Assembly: GCA_016946835.1 (NCBI GenBank) | Contig: JACVTC010000026.1 | Coordinates: forward strand, 411,001 to 475,000 | Direction: 5' to 3' | Source of the DNA: Neocallimastix lanati (nom. inval.) | Taxonomy: Eukaryota; Neocallimastigomycota; Neocallimastigomycetes; Neocallimastigales; Neocallimastigaceae | Length of the DNA: 64,000 nt | Part shown: one piece after another, positions 1 through 11,338 of the stretch | Position numbering within the stretch: position 1 is the stretch's first letter | Layout of the letters: every line of letters begins with the position of its first letter | Translations under genes and position numbers: made by a program | The notes under the pieces: model-generated | The model's input: only the letters and a program-made list of their open reading frames with translations | Database searches by the model: none | What the model was told of the DNA's origin: nothing

Positions 1-726
1 ATCTTAAAAAAAAAAAAAAAAAAAAAAAGTAAATCTATATGATATTTTTATTAAAGTTGAAAGTATTTTATATATTTACTTCTATAGTATTTTTTATTTA
101 TATTTTAAGATTAAATAATAAAATTTTTTTTAATATTTCCATTGTAAATTCAATTTTATTTTTTATTAAAAAATATATATATATTTAATAATGTAAAATT
201 TATATATTAAAGTAATAATATCTATAATAATAAATAAATATGATAATTAATAAAAAATATTTAATTTCATTATTAATTTATTTTAATTATTATTCTTATA
301 AGAAGTATTAATATATTATTACAATTTAATTATTAAATATCATCTATAAATAATAATACTTATTATTTATTTTAATCATAAATATCATCTTTATAAAATA
401 ATACTTTTTATTTATTATTATTATATATTTGTAATTAAAAAATATTATATTGTATATATACATTTACATACACTTTTTTACTAATAAATCTGTGTGAAAA
501 ATTATAATTTAAATAATAATATTTACATGTAAAAATAATTAATTATATTTTAATTGTTATTATTTTTATTATAAAAGATTGACTATAATGAATTATAAAC
601 ATTATTTGTTTAGATGAAATATTTGAACTACCATTTTTTTTTAAAAAAAAAATACTATTAATTTTATTTAATTTTATTTTATTTTTTTTTTTTATTTTTA
701 AATAATAAATAATACTAATTTGGAAG
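1..726. other. AT-rich intergenic DNA
   Basis: Almost pure A+T with short A/T runs and ATTATT-type simple sequence. Apparent open frames here are low-complexity Lys/Asn/Ile strings with no recognisable domain. I see no gene except the possible exon that follows. Confidence 0.6.
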
Positions 727-915
727 ATAATTAATTTTATTATTACTAAAGCATTCATCATCTTTGATATAACTTTCTTAATTATCAATATTGAAATTAT
801 TGGAATTATTTACATCTCTCAATTGGTTATTTTGTTAAACTCTATGAAACAAATGAATAAGAATGATTATGATGATGTTTATAATGCTTTTTTACCCGAA
901 GATACAATCAAGTAG
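727..915 (+). CDS. possible terminal exon of an unrecognised membrane protein
   Basis: Reading forward from a candidate 3' splice site (CTAAT branch-like sequence, then AG at 725-726), a frame stays open to TAG at 913-915. It encodes about 40 hydrophobic residues (Ile/Phe/Leu-rich, with IIFDITFLIIN and IGIIYISQLVILL stretches) and then the polar tail MKQMNKNDYDDVYNAFLPED. The last 80 nt are clearly richer in G+C than the flanks and look protein-like. There is no ATG at a sensible place, so it would be the last exon of a spliced gene or a relic. It ends about 60 nt before the stop of the convergent gene at 977-1588. No family is recognised. The upstream exons are not identified. Confidence 0.3.
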   Translation: MINFIITKAFIIFDITFLIINIEIIGIIYISQLVILLNSMKQMNKNDYDDVYNAFLPEDTIK

Positions 916-976
916 TAAAGGGTAAAACATTATTTATATTTTATAATAGAATCTTGTTTTAAAGATTGCTTGCTTT

Positions 977-1588
977 TTAAGCAGTTTCTTTTGTTTTATT
1001 ATTTTCTGTATTATCAGTGTCAGCTTGACGAAATTCTTGTTGCGGATAATTTTGATAAGAATAGTAACCTTGTTGGACATTATTTGGATATGAATAATAG
1101 CCTGGATTTTGATAATAATTTTGAGGTTGATAACTTGGAGGGACTTGTTGTAGTTCTGCTGTAGCAGTATTACTATTTTGAAAAGATTGGGCATATTGGC
1201 CATTTAAATATGGATTCGAATCATCACTTGAAATTAATGTATTAACATTTTGCGTATTCATGTTACTATATTGAATATTATTGTTATTACTATATCCACT
1301 ATTACTAACACCTACGGTATTATTCATTTTAAATAATTCTTTCTTCTTTAAAATAGTTGAACAGGCAGCTATTACACAGAATATAATTACAACAACTATA
1401 ATAAATACTACTATAGCTCCTAGAAAACCGAATTTTTTCTTTGAAGATCTTCTATAAAGTTCAACGAATTGAGATTCTGTATAAGAATCTAAATCACTAG
1501 GCATTGAATGCCTCTTGTATAATTCATCTTCCTCTAGACTATTTATATAATTTAATACATTAAATAAAACTGTTTTTATGCAATCCAT
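977..1588 (-). CDS. small single-pass membrane protein with Tyr/Gln/Pro-rich tail
   Basis: A 203-residue protein, intronless as read, starting at an ATG preceded by an A-run on the coding strand. There is no signal peptide. Residues 1-53 are polar and contain the motif ELYKR/ELYRR twice (residues 22-26 and 43-47) followed by a basic SSKKK stretch. Residues 54-80 are one strong transmembrane helix followed by KKK. The long tail is Asn/Gln/Tyr-rich, with NPYLNGQYA at 125-133 and a PPSY (PPxY-type, WW-domain-binding class) at 150-153, then Tyr-rich YYSY repeats. Function is unknown. The NPYxNGQYA motif recurs in the protein at 8032-9015 and the juxtamembrane LYxRS motif in those at 16289-17419 and 10833-11338, which suggests one diverged family. 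Topology (tail cytosolic) is inferred from the basic residues after the helix, but basic residues also precede it, so orientation is uncertain. Confidence 0.8.
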   Translation of the reverse strand: MDCIKTVLFNVLNYINSLEEDELYKRHSMPSDLDSYTESQFVELYRRSSKKKFGFLGAIVVFIIVVVIIFCVIAACSTILKKKELFKMNNTVGVSNSGYSNNNNIQYSNMNTQNVNTLISSDDSNPYLNGQYAQSFQNSNTATAELQQVPPSYQPQNYYQNPGYYSYPNNVQQGYYSYQNYPQQEFRQADTDNTENNKTKETA

Positions 1589-1779
1589 TTTTTTTTTTTG
1601 ACTTTTATCACTATTTTTGTTTTTCTTTTTTTCTTTATTTTTTTTTAAATAAAATATTTACTTTTTATTAGAAAAATAATAATTCAAATACTTTTTTTAT
1701 TTTAATATAAATATATATATATCTTTTATTCTTTTATTTTTATTTTTTTATCTTTTTATTTTATTAATTTTTTATTTTT

Positions 1780-1818
<39 letters not shown>

Positions 1819-3323
1819 TTTTAATTTTTTTATTTTATATAATAATATATCAATATAAAGTATTAAAGATTATGTATTTTATAGTTTCTATTTTTATTTT
1901 TAATTTTTATTTTTAAATTTATTTCTATCTTTTTTATTTTTATTTTTTATTTTAACTTTATATAATATAAAGTTTTATTATAAAGAATAGATTATATAAT
2001 CTTTAAGGATATTTTAATAAATTATTTTTTTTTTTTTTTTTTTTTTTGATTCTATATTTTAATATCAATTTATCTTTTTATCTATTATATAAATAATGTT
2101 AATAAATAAAAGGAAAAAATATAATGATAATTATCATATAAAATTAAATTGATAATGAATTATAATGAAAGAATATATAATAGTAATAATTATAATTATT
2201 ACTATTACATATTCTTATATAATAATAAATTAAGTAAAATATATATTTTTAAAGTTTATTTATTATTTTTTTTTTATTAATATGAAAATTTTAAATGACA
2301 TATGTAAAGGAGAAAAGATCAATAATATAATATTCTGATTTATAATATGATACTGAATTTAACGTTTTTCTTTTTGTGTTTTCTTTTTTAAGCACTTTGT
2401 AGTAATTAATCATAAAGAAAAATATAATCTTGAATAGTTTTTTAAATATTACATTTATTTAATTATAAAATTATAAAAAAGTTGAAGAATCTTTATCTTT
2501 ATTATAACTTAAATTAAATATAATGAAAAGGTTTAATCTATAAATGAAATTGATATTTGGTATTGCTATTAAAAAATAAGTGATAATAAAATAAAATATA
2601 ATAAAATAAAATAATAGGAAACAGGTATAATGGAATTTTATAATTAAAATTAAATATGAAAAAACTATATTAATTTTATTATGTTTAGTTAATCATAAAG
2701 AAAGACTTTATTATAATGATATGATTAAGAAAATATTTATATAGGTGTTTTATATTATGTACTTTTGGCCTATTGATGGCGTTGAATAAGTTTATGTTAT
2801 ATTTTGATGTATTAGCTGTTAAAAATATTATTGTATCTAACTTAAAAAAGAAAATATAATAAAAAATAAACTTTTTTGATAGACTTTCTAATAGGAAAGC
2901 TAAAATTTTTTTTTTTTAAAAACTTAAAATAACTGGAATTTTTTTATATATTTTATTATTTTATTTTATTTTATTTTATTTTATTTTATTTTTTACGAAA
3001 TATAATATAAAAAAATATAAATAAATGAAGAAAATAATAATAAAAATAAACTATAAAAAAAAAAAAAATAGAAACATATATTAATAAAATTTAATTAAAA
3101 ATAAAAATAAAAAAAAAAATAAATAACTTAAAGATTCAAATTATGCTTAATTAAATCCAGAGAAAATTTTGACATTTATTTTTATAACACTTATATAGAA
3201 GGATTGTTCAGTGGTTCAATAATATATTATCTATATTTTTTATTTAATATAAATCAAATATAATATAACGTAAAAATATAATTTTTAATTGTCTATAGAT
3301 AGAATAAATTAAATCTGATATTT

Positions 3324-3380
<57 letters not shown>

Positions 3381-4277
3381 CAAGGAAGGAAATACTTTTC
3401 CAATATTGTATACATTATACATTGTAAATGAAAAATACATTAAAATTATTAAGATATGTTGAAGTGTCAAGTTCCAAAGTAATAATAAAAGTAAGTAATT
3501 TTATGTCAATAATAATTATATAATATTATTTATCTATTTAAATAGTATTTTCTTTATAAAATATTTAAAATAAAATTTCTTTTATACTCTTTCATACAAA
3601 TTATTACATAATAAAACATAATTAATTATTTATAACAATTTTATGTTCAATATTTAATTTTAGCTTAATTTTAACATGATAAAAAATATATAATGAATAT
3701 GCATTAAATTAAAACTTCTTCATTCTTAAATTTATAAAATAAAGTTTCTTTTATACTCTTACATACAAATATATGTAAAAGAATGTATCAAATAAAAAAT
3801 ATTTAAAAAAAAAATTAATTAAAAAATAAAGAGAATATTTTAAAATAATTATGGTATTTTGATGTGAATTAAAGTCATTTCTATTTAAAATTTTTTATTA
3901 AAATGAAACAAAATAGTAACATCTGTAAAGTAGATCTTTAATGATGTAATTAGATTTTATCTATTTATAGAAGCACTTAATTTGCGTTGATGCACAGAAA
4001 CCAGTAATAGGGAAAATATGAAGGTCTCAAGAAAGGACATAAGTATTAATAATATAATTTCTTTTTATGTAACCTTTACAAAGTAAAATATCACTCTTTT
4101 TTTGAAATAGAAGCAATGGAAGCAGTATTCCATTGCTTAGAAAAGGAATCATCCCAAAGTTGATTTACTATAATACAAATTAAATTAATAATAATGAAAT
4201 GATAAAAAATAAATATAATGAAAAAATATATATAATTAAAACATAATAAATGAATAAATAAATAAAAATAAAGAAAA

Positions 4278-4314
<37 letters not shown>

Positions 4315-5075
4315 GTTAATCATATTATTCTTTAATGAACTTATAGGAAGTATTTGAATTGATTGCTATATAGAAGATATGAGTACCTATGGTCAATAAT
4401 TCGGTGTTGAATAGATTATGTTTTTATTTTGCTTTTTTAATAATTATTAAATAACTTATGGAAACTATATCATTAAAGAAAAAATAATAAAAATTAATTT
4501 TTAATATGTATATATATATAATTATAAATTTTTTTTTTTATTTTATTATAGTTTTGATTTTTATTAAATTATTAAAGGAAAAAAAAAAAAATTTTTTTTA
4601 AATATATCTCTCTTTAAATTATTATTTTTATACCTTATATATTTTAATTTGTTAATATTTAATATAAAAGTAAGAAGTTCATTACACAATAACTTAATTT
4701 GAAATAATAGTAATATATAATTATATTATTATTTTTTTTTTTTTAACTTTTTTATTTATTATAATAAAACTTTTATATAAAAAAAATATTAATGAGAAAA
4801 AAAAAATTAATACTAAAAAAATATATTTAAATATGTATATGTAATAAAAATATATAAAAATGAATATTAAAATTATATTTAAATATATGTATATGTAACA
4901 AAAAAGAAAAAGAAAAAAAAAAAAAAAAAAAAAGAATATTTTAAAATGAAAAAATATTTTTTAAAAATTTGAATTTATATATGTAATTATTTGTATAAAT
5001 TGTTTAATATATAATAATATATATGTATATATATTAAAGAAGAAAATAATACAAAATAAATATGAAATAAAAAAA

Positions 5076-5120
<45 letters not shown>

Positions 5121-5160
5121 ATTTATTTATTTATTAATATATTGAATAACGTTCATTTGA
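1589..5160. other. AT-rich intergenic DNA with weak internal duplication
   Basis: No convincing gene in 3.5 kb. It contains long T runs (about 1782-1813, 2030-2047, 3329-3377, 5079-5116), A runs, and two blocks of somewhat higher complexity (about 2275-2830 and 3895-4445) that share short words such as AGTTAATCATA and AAGCACTT in the same order. A perfect 11-bp inverted repeat (AAGCAATGGAA / TTCCATTGCTT, 6-nt loop) lies at 4111-4138. The blocks may be very old exon or repeat relics; I cannot assign them. Confidence 0.4.
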
Positions 5161-5799
5161 TTATGAATTGTTTACTGGACTAGTTGCATTTGTGTTGGAA
5201 TTATTTTCATTTGAAATTGATATAGCATTTTGGCTTATATTATTGTTATTGTCATTATTATCATTGCTATTATTATTCTCTAATGGAGATGATGAAGGAA
5301 TATTATTCATTTCTGATTCATGAATTTGTGAATCCCCATTTTGCTGTTGTGGTCTATACATTGGTGCTCTATAAGATTGTCTTTGATAACCTAAAGGTGG
5401 AGGGCCATAATATCCTTGAGGACCATAATAGTTTTTTGAATAATACCCATGAATTGGTGGCGGAGGGGGAGGTGGAGATGAAGTGGTACCATAATCATTA
5501 GGATAGGGATTATCTTCATCTGTCTGATAATACAGGTTCGTTTGCGATATTCCACTCACATCGTTATTATTATTTTGAATTTGATTATGATTGTGTTTTT
5601 TGCGCTTTGGTATAAATTCCGCATAGACATAGATATTTCCTTCTTCTACACCTACTCTTTCCTTTTTATTAGACAAACAATCAATAATGATACTTATTAT
5701 AAGACATATGAATAGAGCTAAACAAAGAAAAATAACAGCATAAATAATTCCTAACCAAATAACATCAATATCATGTCTTGTTGAATTATATTTTGACAT
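5161..5799 (-). CDS. small single-pass membrane protein with poly-proline tail
   Basis: A 212-residue protein. A short polar N terminus (residues 1-12) leads straight into one very hydrophobic helix (about 13-39), followed by Cys and a basic NKKER stop-transfer-like stretch. The tail has a basic patch (KRKK, about 65-68), DEDNPYPNDYG at about 95-104 (compare NPYxNG in neighbouring genes), a run of seven prolines at about 109-115, a Gly/Tyr/Pro segment with repeated GYYGP, and an Asn/Ser-rich C terminus. No enzymatic domain is visible. The Pro run followed by GYY repeats would suit SH3- or WW-type partners, which is inference only. It is on the same strand as the genes at 977, 6477, 8032 and 10833, separated from its neighbours by AT-rich DNA, so each is probably transcribed separately. 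Confidence 0.8.
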   Translation of the reverse strand: MSKYNSTRHDIDVIWLGIIYAVIFLCLALFICLIISIIIDCLSNKKERVGVEEGNIYVYAEFIPKRKKHNHNQIQNNNNDVSGISQTNLYYQTDEDNPYPNDYGTTSSPPPPPPPIHGYYSKNYYGPQGYYGPPPLGYQRQSYRAPMYRPQQQNGDSQIHESEMNNIPSSSPLENNNSNDNNDNNNNISQNAISISNENNSNTNATSPVNNS

Positions 5800-6226
5800 A
5801 TTTAATTATATTATTTTTTTTATTTTTATTTTTATTTATTTAAGTATTTATTTTTTTCTTTGGTATTTGAATATGTATATTTTTAATTTAATAGTAAAAG
5901 AAAAAAAAAAAAAAGATTTGTAATTGTTTTACAATTATTATATGATTTTAATTTGTTTAAAAAATTTAAAAAAAAAAAAAAAAAAAATTATTAAAGGAAA
6001 TAAAAAAAAAATTATTACATATGAATTATATGTAATAATATTTTTAATTTCTTATTAAAAAATTCCTTTAATTTTTTTATGATTATATATTATTTTCTAA
6101 TTTTATTATTTAATAAAGTTTGTTAAAAAAAAATAAAATAATATATAAAATAAAATTAAATAGTCTTATTTTTCCTAAATATTAATAATAAAATAATGAA
6201 AACTTTAATTTTAATAAATTTTATTA

Positions 6227-6257
<31 letters not shown>

Positions 6258-6476
6258 CAATACTAATATTTTTTAAAAAAAAATATAGTAATTATCATTA
6301 ATATTGTTTGTTTATTATATAGTATTATTAATTATATATATTGCATACCTAACTGTAATAGACTATTGTTAATGAATATATATATAATAATTAATACTTT
6401 TTTTTTATTTATTTATGATGTTTTTTTTTTTTTTTTTTTTTTTATTTTTTTATATTATTTTTAATTAATAGTCGTA

Positions 6477-7055
6477 TTAGTAGTAGTTGCCTGATTTATT
6501 ATTTTCTGGCAAATCTGAAGTTTGTTCGTCTATTGGTATATTCACTTGAGAATGGTTATAATAAGATGATGAAAAAGAGCGTTGTGAGTTTCTTGCATAT
6601 CCTCTTGGAGGAAAACCTCTTAATGGAAGAGGATGAAGTGTATTAGGATAACCTTGTCCTTGAGGAAATCCATTTTGATATAAATTAGCTTCATTTTGTG
6701 TTGCTGTCATTTCAATTTCTCTTTTATTTTCAATATCAACCTTATCGTTTTTCTTTTTATTAATTCTATCTTTCAATGCTGATAGTACAACAACAAGAAT
6801 TAAGCAAAAAATAAAAAATGCAATACCAAAAATGATAGCTAACGCAATCCAGCTAATGCTATCAGTTTTTGTTGCAATACTCTCAGATCTTTTATAATAA
6901 TTATTATTAATTTTTGAATTAATGCTTATAGGAGAATCATCATAAAAATCCATATATGTTTTAAAAGATCTTTCCCATGATTTATTTTTTTTTTGAATCT
7001 TACCACGATTAATAAATTCATTTACACTATGCATAATATTGTTATTATTATCCAT
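6477..7055 (-). CDS. small single-pass membrane protein, Asn-rich
   Basis: A 192-residue protein with no signal peptide. Residues 1-66 are polar and include FYDDSP (37-42) and YYKRSES (53-59). The latter resembles the LYxRS juxtamembrane motif of the proteins at 977 and 16289. One transmembrane helix spans about 67-93, followed by KDRINKKK. The tail contains ANLYQNGFPQGQGYP (about 123-137), reminiscent of the NPYxNG motif of its paralogues, then PPRGY and Ser/Tyr-rich sequence. Function is not recognisable. Length, one-exon structure, topology and tail composition match the other members of this local set, so I treat it as a diverged paralogue with moderate confidence. Confidence 0.78.
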   Translation of the reverse strand: MDNNNNIMHSVNEFINRGKIQKKNKSWERSFKTYMDFYDDSPISINSKINNNYYKRSESIATKTDSISWIALAIIFGIAFFIFCLILVVVLSALKDRINKKKNDKVDIENKREIEMTATQNEANLYQNGFPQGQGYPNTLHPLPLRGFPPRGYARNSQRSFSSSYYNHSQVNIPIDEQTSDLPENNKSGNYY

Positions 7056-7482
7056 TTTATCTTATTATTAGATTTTTATTAATATTATTATTTTTCTCGT
7101 ATTTTATTTATTTTATTACTATTATTTTTTACTCGTATTTTATTTATATTATTATTATGATTTTTTTTTTTTTTTGTTTTTTTATATTTTGTTTTATTTT
7201 ATAAAATAACACTTCCCATTAATTTAATGATTGAATAAATCTGTTTAGTAATTTTAATGGTTTTTTTTGTATAAAATTTCCTTTAATCTTTTTTTTTTTT
7301 TTTTTTTTTTTTTACTTTCTATTTTTATTTTGTACTAAAAAAAATGAAGAATTAAAAAAATTTAAAAAATAAATAAATCTTAATTTTTATATATAAATAT
7401 ATAATATATATATATATTTTAATCAAGAAAGTTTAACTTAATTATATATTATTTTAAAATAATAAAATACAAATAATTATGC

Positions 7483-7521
<39 letters not shown>

Positions 7522-7976
7522 CAAACTACATTTGTAATTAGTTTATAATAAATTAACAATTTTTTTGCTTAAAAAAAAAAAAAAAAAAAAAAAAAAATTA
7601 AAATTCATTCAATTTATTTATTTGATAGATAGTAATAATATTTAAAATTTTGAATTATTTGTTATTATTATAATTATATTATTTATTAATCATTATTAAT
7701 AATTATAACAATTTATTAATTATAACTTTTATTTATTATTATTCTTATTTTATTATTTACAGAAAAAAAAAAAAAAAAAAAAAAACTATAAAATTAAAAT
7801 AAAATGTAATAAAAAAATAATATATATATATATATATATAATAAAAAAAAGACATTCTTTAAATATTATTAATTTATAAATATATATGTTTATTACATAT
7901 TTAAATTTTTCTAAAAGTAATAAATTTGAATAAATTTATATAATAGGTTGATAGTATAATATATATATATATTTGC

Positions 7977-8010
<34 letters not shown>

Positions 8011-8031
8011 GTTTCATTTATTTTTTTTTTT
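7056..8031. other. AT-rich intergenic DNA with A/T homopolymers
   Basis: Promoter-side spacer of the gene at 6477-7055 and the 3' side of the next gene. It is dominated by A runs (about 7489-7519, 7571-7597, 7761-7785), a T run (7980-8008) and TA dinucleotide runs. No coding frame or RNA is seen. Confidence 0.6.
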
Positions 8032-9015
8032 TTATTTGATGATGTTTTGGTTTTGTTTGCTGAAGATATTTTTTGCTTTATTTGTTGAAGATGAAGGGTT
8101 AGTTGAAGTTGATCCCACTGGCATTGGCATAGATGTTGGTAATGGAATTTTTATTTGATTATCAATTGGCATTGGCATAGATGTTGGTAATGGAATTTCT
8201 TCCTGATTATCAATTGGCATTGGCATAGATGTTGGTAATGGTATTTCTTCCTGATTATCAGTTGGTATTGGCATAAGCATAGGCATAGGCATTGATGAAT
8301 GCGGTATATCATAGGATATTGGAACATTAATTGGTGAGGAAGAGGTACTATTGGGTACAGATATAGATAATTGCTGAACTGGATAGTTTTGATATGGATA
8401 ATATGCTTGTAATCCATTATGTTGGTAGTTTGGTGGAACTGATTGACTATTAGAGACAGCGGAATGACTGCTTGGTGACGGTGGAGTCAAATCCAATTTT
8501 TCACCCTGTAAAAGAATTTCTAATGGTGTTGGGGTACCTGGTTTTTGATCAATAGTACTATTATAATAACTATTTGCATATTGTCCATTAATATATGGAT
8601 TATCTGAAATATTTGTATTAGTATTATTAGAAATGGTTGGTTTACTAGTGGGTGGAGCTGACGCTGGCTTCGTTGGTTTAGTAGTAGTAGTAGTAGTAGT
8701 AGTAGTAATTTTATTTGGTAAATTATTATTATATTGAGCTGGTTTTGGCTTTAATGACGTCGGTTTAGCGGTAGTAGTATAAAAATTATTTGGCAAATAG
8801 CCATCAGATAGTGGGTATGGTACGTTTTGATTCATATTTCCATAATAGTAAGCATTTGTATTATTATACATATTAGGCATGGCTGGATTTACATATTGAG
8901 TGTTATGAACATAATGACCGGATGGGTATATACCACTATTATTAATATTTTCCTCTATACCAATTTTATTATTTTTCTTTCCTCCACAGCAATCACCGAA
9001 ACCAAAGCAATCCAT
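8032..9015 (-). CDS. Cys-start, Pro/Thr-rich low-complexity protein with 16-residue repeats
   Basis: A 327-residue protein lacking any transmembrane helix. It begins MDCFGFGDCCGGKK: three cysteines in the first ten residues followed by basic residues could permit S-acylation and membrane anchoring (inference). The middle is Asn/Tyr-rich, then has a nine-Thr run (104-112) and Thr/Pro/Lys-rich sequence. NPYINGQYANS (139-149) closely matches NPYLNGQYAQS of the protein at 977-1588, and PPNY (194-197) is a PPxY-type motif. Near the C terminus lie three tandem copies of a 16-residue unit of the type IPLPTSMPMPIDNQEE (about 252-300), encoded by near-identical 48-bp DNA repeats at about 8112-8275. 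Function is unknown. It may be a paralogue that lost its transmembrane segment and kept the cytosolic tail. Confidence 0.75.
   Translation of the reverse strand: MDCFGFGDCCGGKKNNKIGIEENINNSGIYPSGHYVHNTQYVNPAMPNMYNNTNAYYYGNMNQNVPYPLSDGYLPNNFYTTTAKPTSLKPKPAQYNNNLPNKITTTTTTTTTKPTKPASAPPTSKPTISNNTNTNISDNPYINGQYANSYYNSTIDQKPGTPTPLEILLQGEKLDLTPPSPSSHSAVSNSQSVPPNYQHNGLQAYYPYQNYPVQQLSISVPNSTSSSPINVPISYDIPHSSMPMPMLMPIPTDNQEEIPLPTSMPMPIDNQEEIPLPTSMPMPIDNQIKIPLPTSMPMPVGSTSTNPSSSTNKAKNIFSKQNQNIIK
8112..8275 (-). repeat. 48-bp coding minisatellite, 3 copies
   Basis: Three head-to-tail 48-bp units (the word TTGGCATTGGCATAGATG recurs) lie inside the gene at 8032-9015 and encode Pro/Met-rich 16-residue repeats. 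The high identity indicates recent expansion, so copy number is likely to vary between strains. Confidence 0.85.
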
Positions 9016-9765
9016 TGTGAAATCTTAAAAATTCATTAATTCTCTAATTATCCAAGAATAACCTCTATAATTATTTTTTTTTTTATTTTTTCTTTTTGCA
9101 TGTATTTTAAATATATATATATTATATTATATATTTAGTTATTATTCATTATGATTTAGTTAGTATAAAGTGTTATTAATTATATTATATTATTATAAAT
9201 TAAATCATATTCAATATGTAAAATATATATTCTTTTTTTCATTAACTTTCTTTATCTTCAATTTTTTTTAGTTAAATAAATATTTATTAAAAGCGTTTTA
9301 ATAATATACAATAAAAAATTTACCAATTTACTAATTTACTAATTTACCACGTTTCATATTTTTTTCGAGCTAAATATATTCAATTGTTCGGTTAAGTTAA
9401 TGATATTTTTAATATTTATTTATTTATTTATTTAATTTTTATTTATATAATATTTATTTATATATTTATATAATATTTATTTTTAAAAATAAAAATTTAA
9501 TTTTTTAATTAATCAATAAAATTTCCTTGGAATGTTAAATTTTTACTTTTTTTACTTTTTATTCATTTCATTTAAGAAAAAAGTTAAATTCATTACCTTT
9601 TTTTCTTTATACAGATAAACAAAAATAAAGAAAAGTTAAAATCAGATAGAAAATATTATTTTTTAAAAAAAAATTTTTTTTGTATTATATATATATAGTA
9701 TTAATAATTATATAATTTTCAATTGAAAAAAAATTATTTATTCATCAACTCCGAATTAAATCTTG

Positions 9766-9798
<33 letters not shown>

Positions 9799-10832
9799 TT
9801 CTAATTAATATATATTAATATTTTTTTATTTTAATGTGATATTTTTAGTTTTAATTTTATTATTTATTAATTTATTATTTATGTATATATATATTTAATA
9901 AAATCTTCCATAACAAATTAAAATAAACATAATGTAAAAATAACTAATTTTGTATATTAAAGCATAACAAGAAACACCAAATAAAAAGAAATATTAATAA
10001 TTAAAATAATGCATGTATTTCTAATTGTATACTTGTCTATTAATTTTTGAATTAGTTAAATGTTATAAGAATGTTATTTTTTTGTATATCTCATTATGTT
10101 CTTTTAAAGAATATTAAAAAAAATTTTTTATATTTACTTAATTATAAAATTTATTTAAATTTGATTTGATGCGTAAAAAAAAATAAAAAATAGAAAAAAG
10201 AATGATAAAAATAAAATAAAATTTATACATATAAAAAATGATATTATTATATATATATAAATAAGAACAATTTCATATAAAAAAAAAGATAGTTGAGAAA
10301 ATTATTTTTTAATTAAATATATACAAAAGTATTCAATTCAATTATATATATTTTATTTACTGGGATTAATTTACTATTTACAATATTTTTATTTTTATTT
10401 TTTTTTTTTTTTTTTTTTTTTGTTCTATAACTATGTGAAGTAGAAAAATAAATGATGCTATATTAATATTAGTTTATATAAAAATGATTTTCTATGAAAT
10501 AAAAATAATTTACAAAAAAAATACAAATAATTTCACAATAAAATAAAAATAATATGAGAAAATGATTTTAAATTTAAATGAAACAATTAGTATTATTTAA
10601 TTTAATGCTTTAATTGAAAAAAATTTTTTTTTTTAAAATGATTTTTAATGATCAAAATTTTTATATTTATGATTTTATAAAATATAAATATATAAAAATA
10701 AAAAAAAAAAATTAAAACATTTAATTACTTGTAACAATAACAAATTTCAATATATTTATATTGAAGTTTATTATTATTATATTCATATATTATTTTTTTT
10801 TCTTCTATTTTGTTTCGATTGTAGTATAATTA
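9016..10832. other. AT-rich intergenic DNA
   Basis: I see nothing codable. It contains T runs (about 9769-9797, 10392-10420), ATTT/TTTA simple repeats (about 9410-9480) and ordinary AT-rich sequence. Confidence 0.55.
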
Positions 10833-11338
10833 TTATTTATCAGCTTCTGTAGGTGATACATCTCTATTTACCATTGGCATACCTGTTATGGTTTCAGGAT
10901 TAACAGGTACTGTGGGTTCTGTTGATAATCCTGTTAAATTAGGTATTTGGTTTTGATTTGTCATTACTGGTGAATAATAATTTTGAGGATATTGATTTTG
11001 AGCATCATTACTATTTTCCCCATCAACTACAACGTTCTCACATTCTTCTCCACCATCAACTACTACATTTCTCTTCTTTTTATTCTCATTTCTCTTCTTT
11101 ATTATATAATATATACATACTGCTATAACGATAAGGATAATTATACCTATGATAATTCCTATTATAACTCCGCTACTTTCTTTACTCTTGGTTTTTTTGG
11201 ATTTACCAACCTTTACTTTACTTTTTAATTTTAATGATGTTTTTTTTTTGGAGACCTAGGATATAAATGATTATCTTCATAGGAATCAAAAATATTTATT
11301 TCATCCATATTCATAATATTAAAATTTATGTATTCCAT
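10833..11338 (-). pseudogene. single-pass membrane protein gene with a frameshift in an A10 run
   Basis: From the ATG at 11336-11338 the frame encodes about 35 residues ending in a DSYEDNHLYPRSP motif and then stops. The break falls at a run of ten A on the coding strand (T run at 11240-11249). Beyond it, another frame continues without interruption: a basic stretch, a strong transmembrane helix (SGVIIGIIIGIIILIVIAV region), KKR, two VVVDG repeats and a Pro/Thr-rich tail ending TEADK at the TAA (10833-10835). The upstream and downstream parts together match the layout of the gene at 16289-17419 (SY-acidic-LYxRS, basic linker, helix, tail). The run is off by one base, so this is a real recent null allele, a sequencing error, or slippage-dependent expression; the sequence alone cannot say which. 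Full length would be about 168 residues. Confidence 0.65.
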
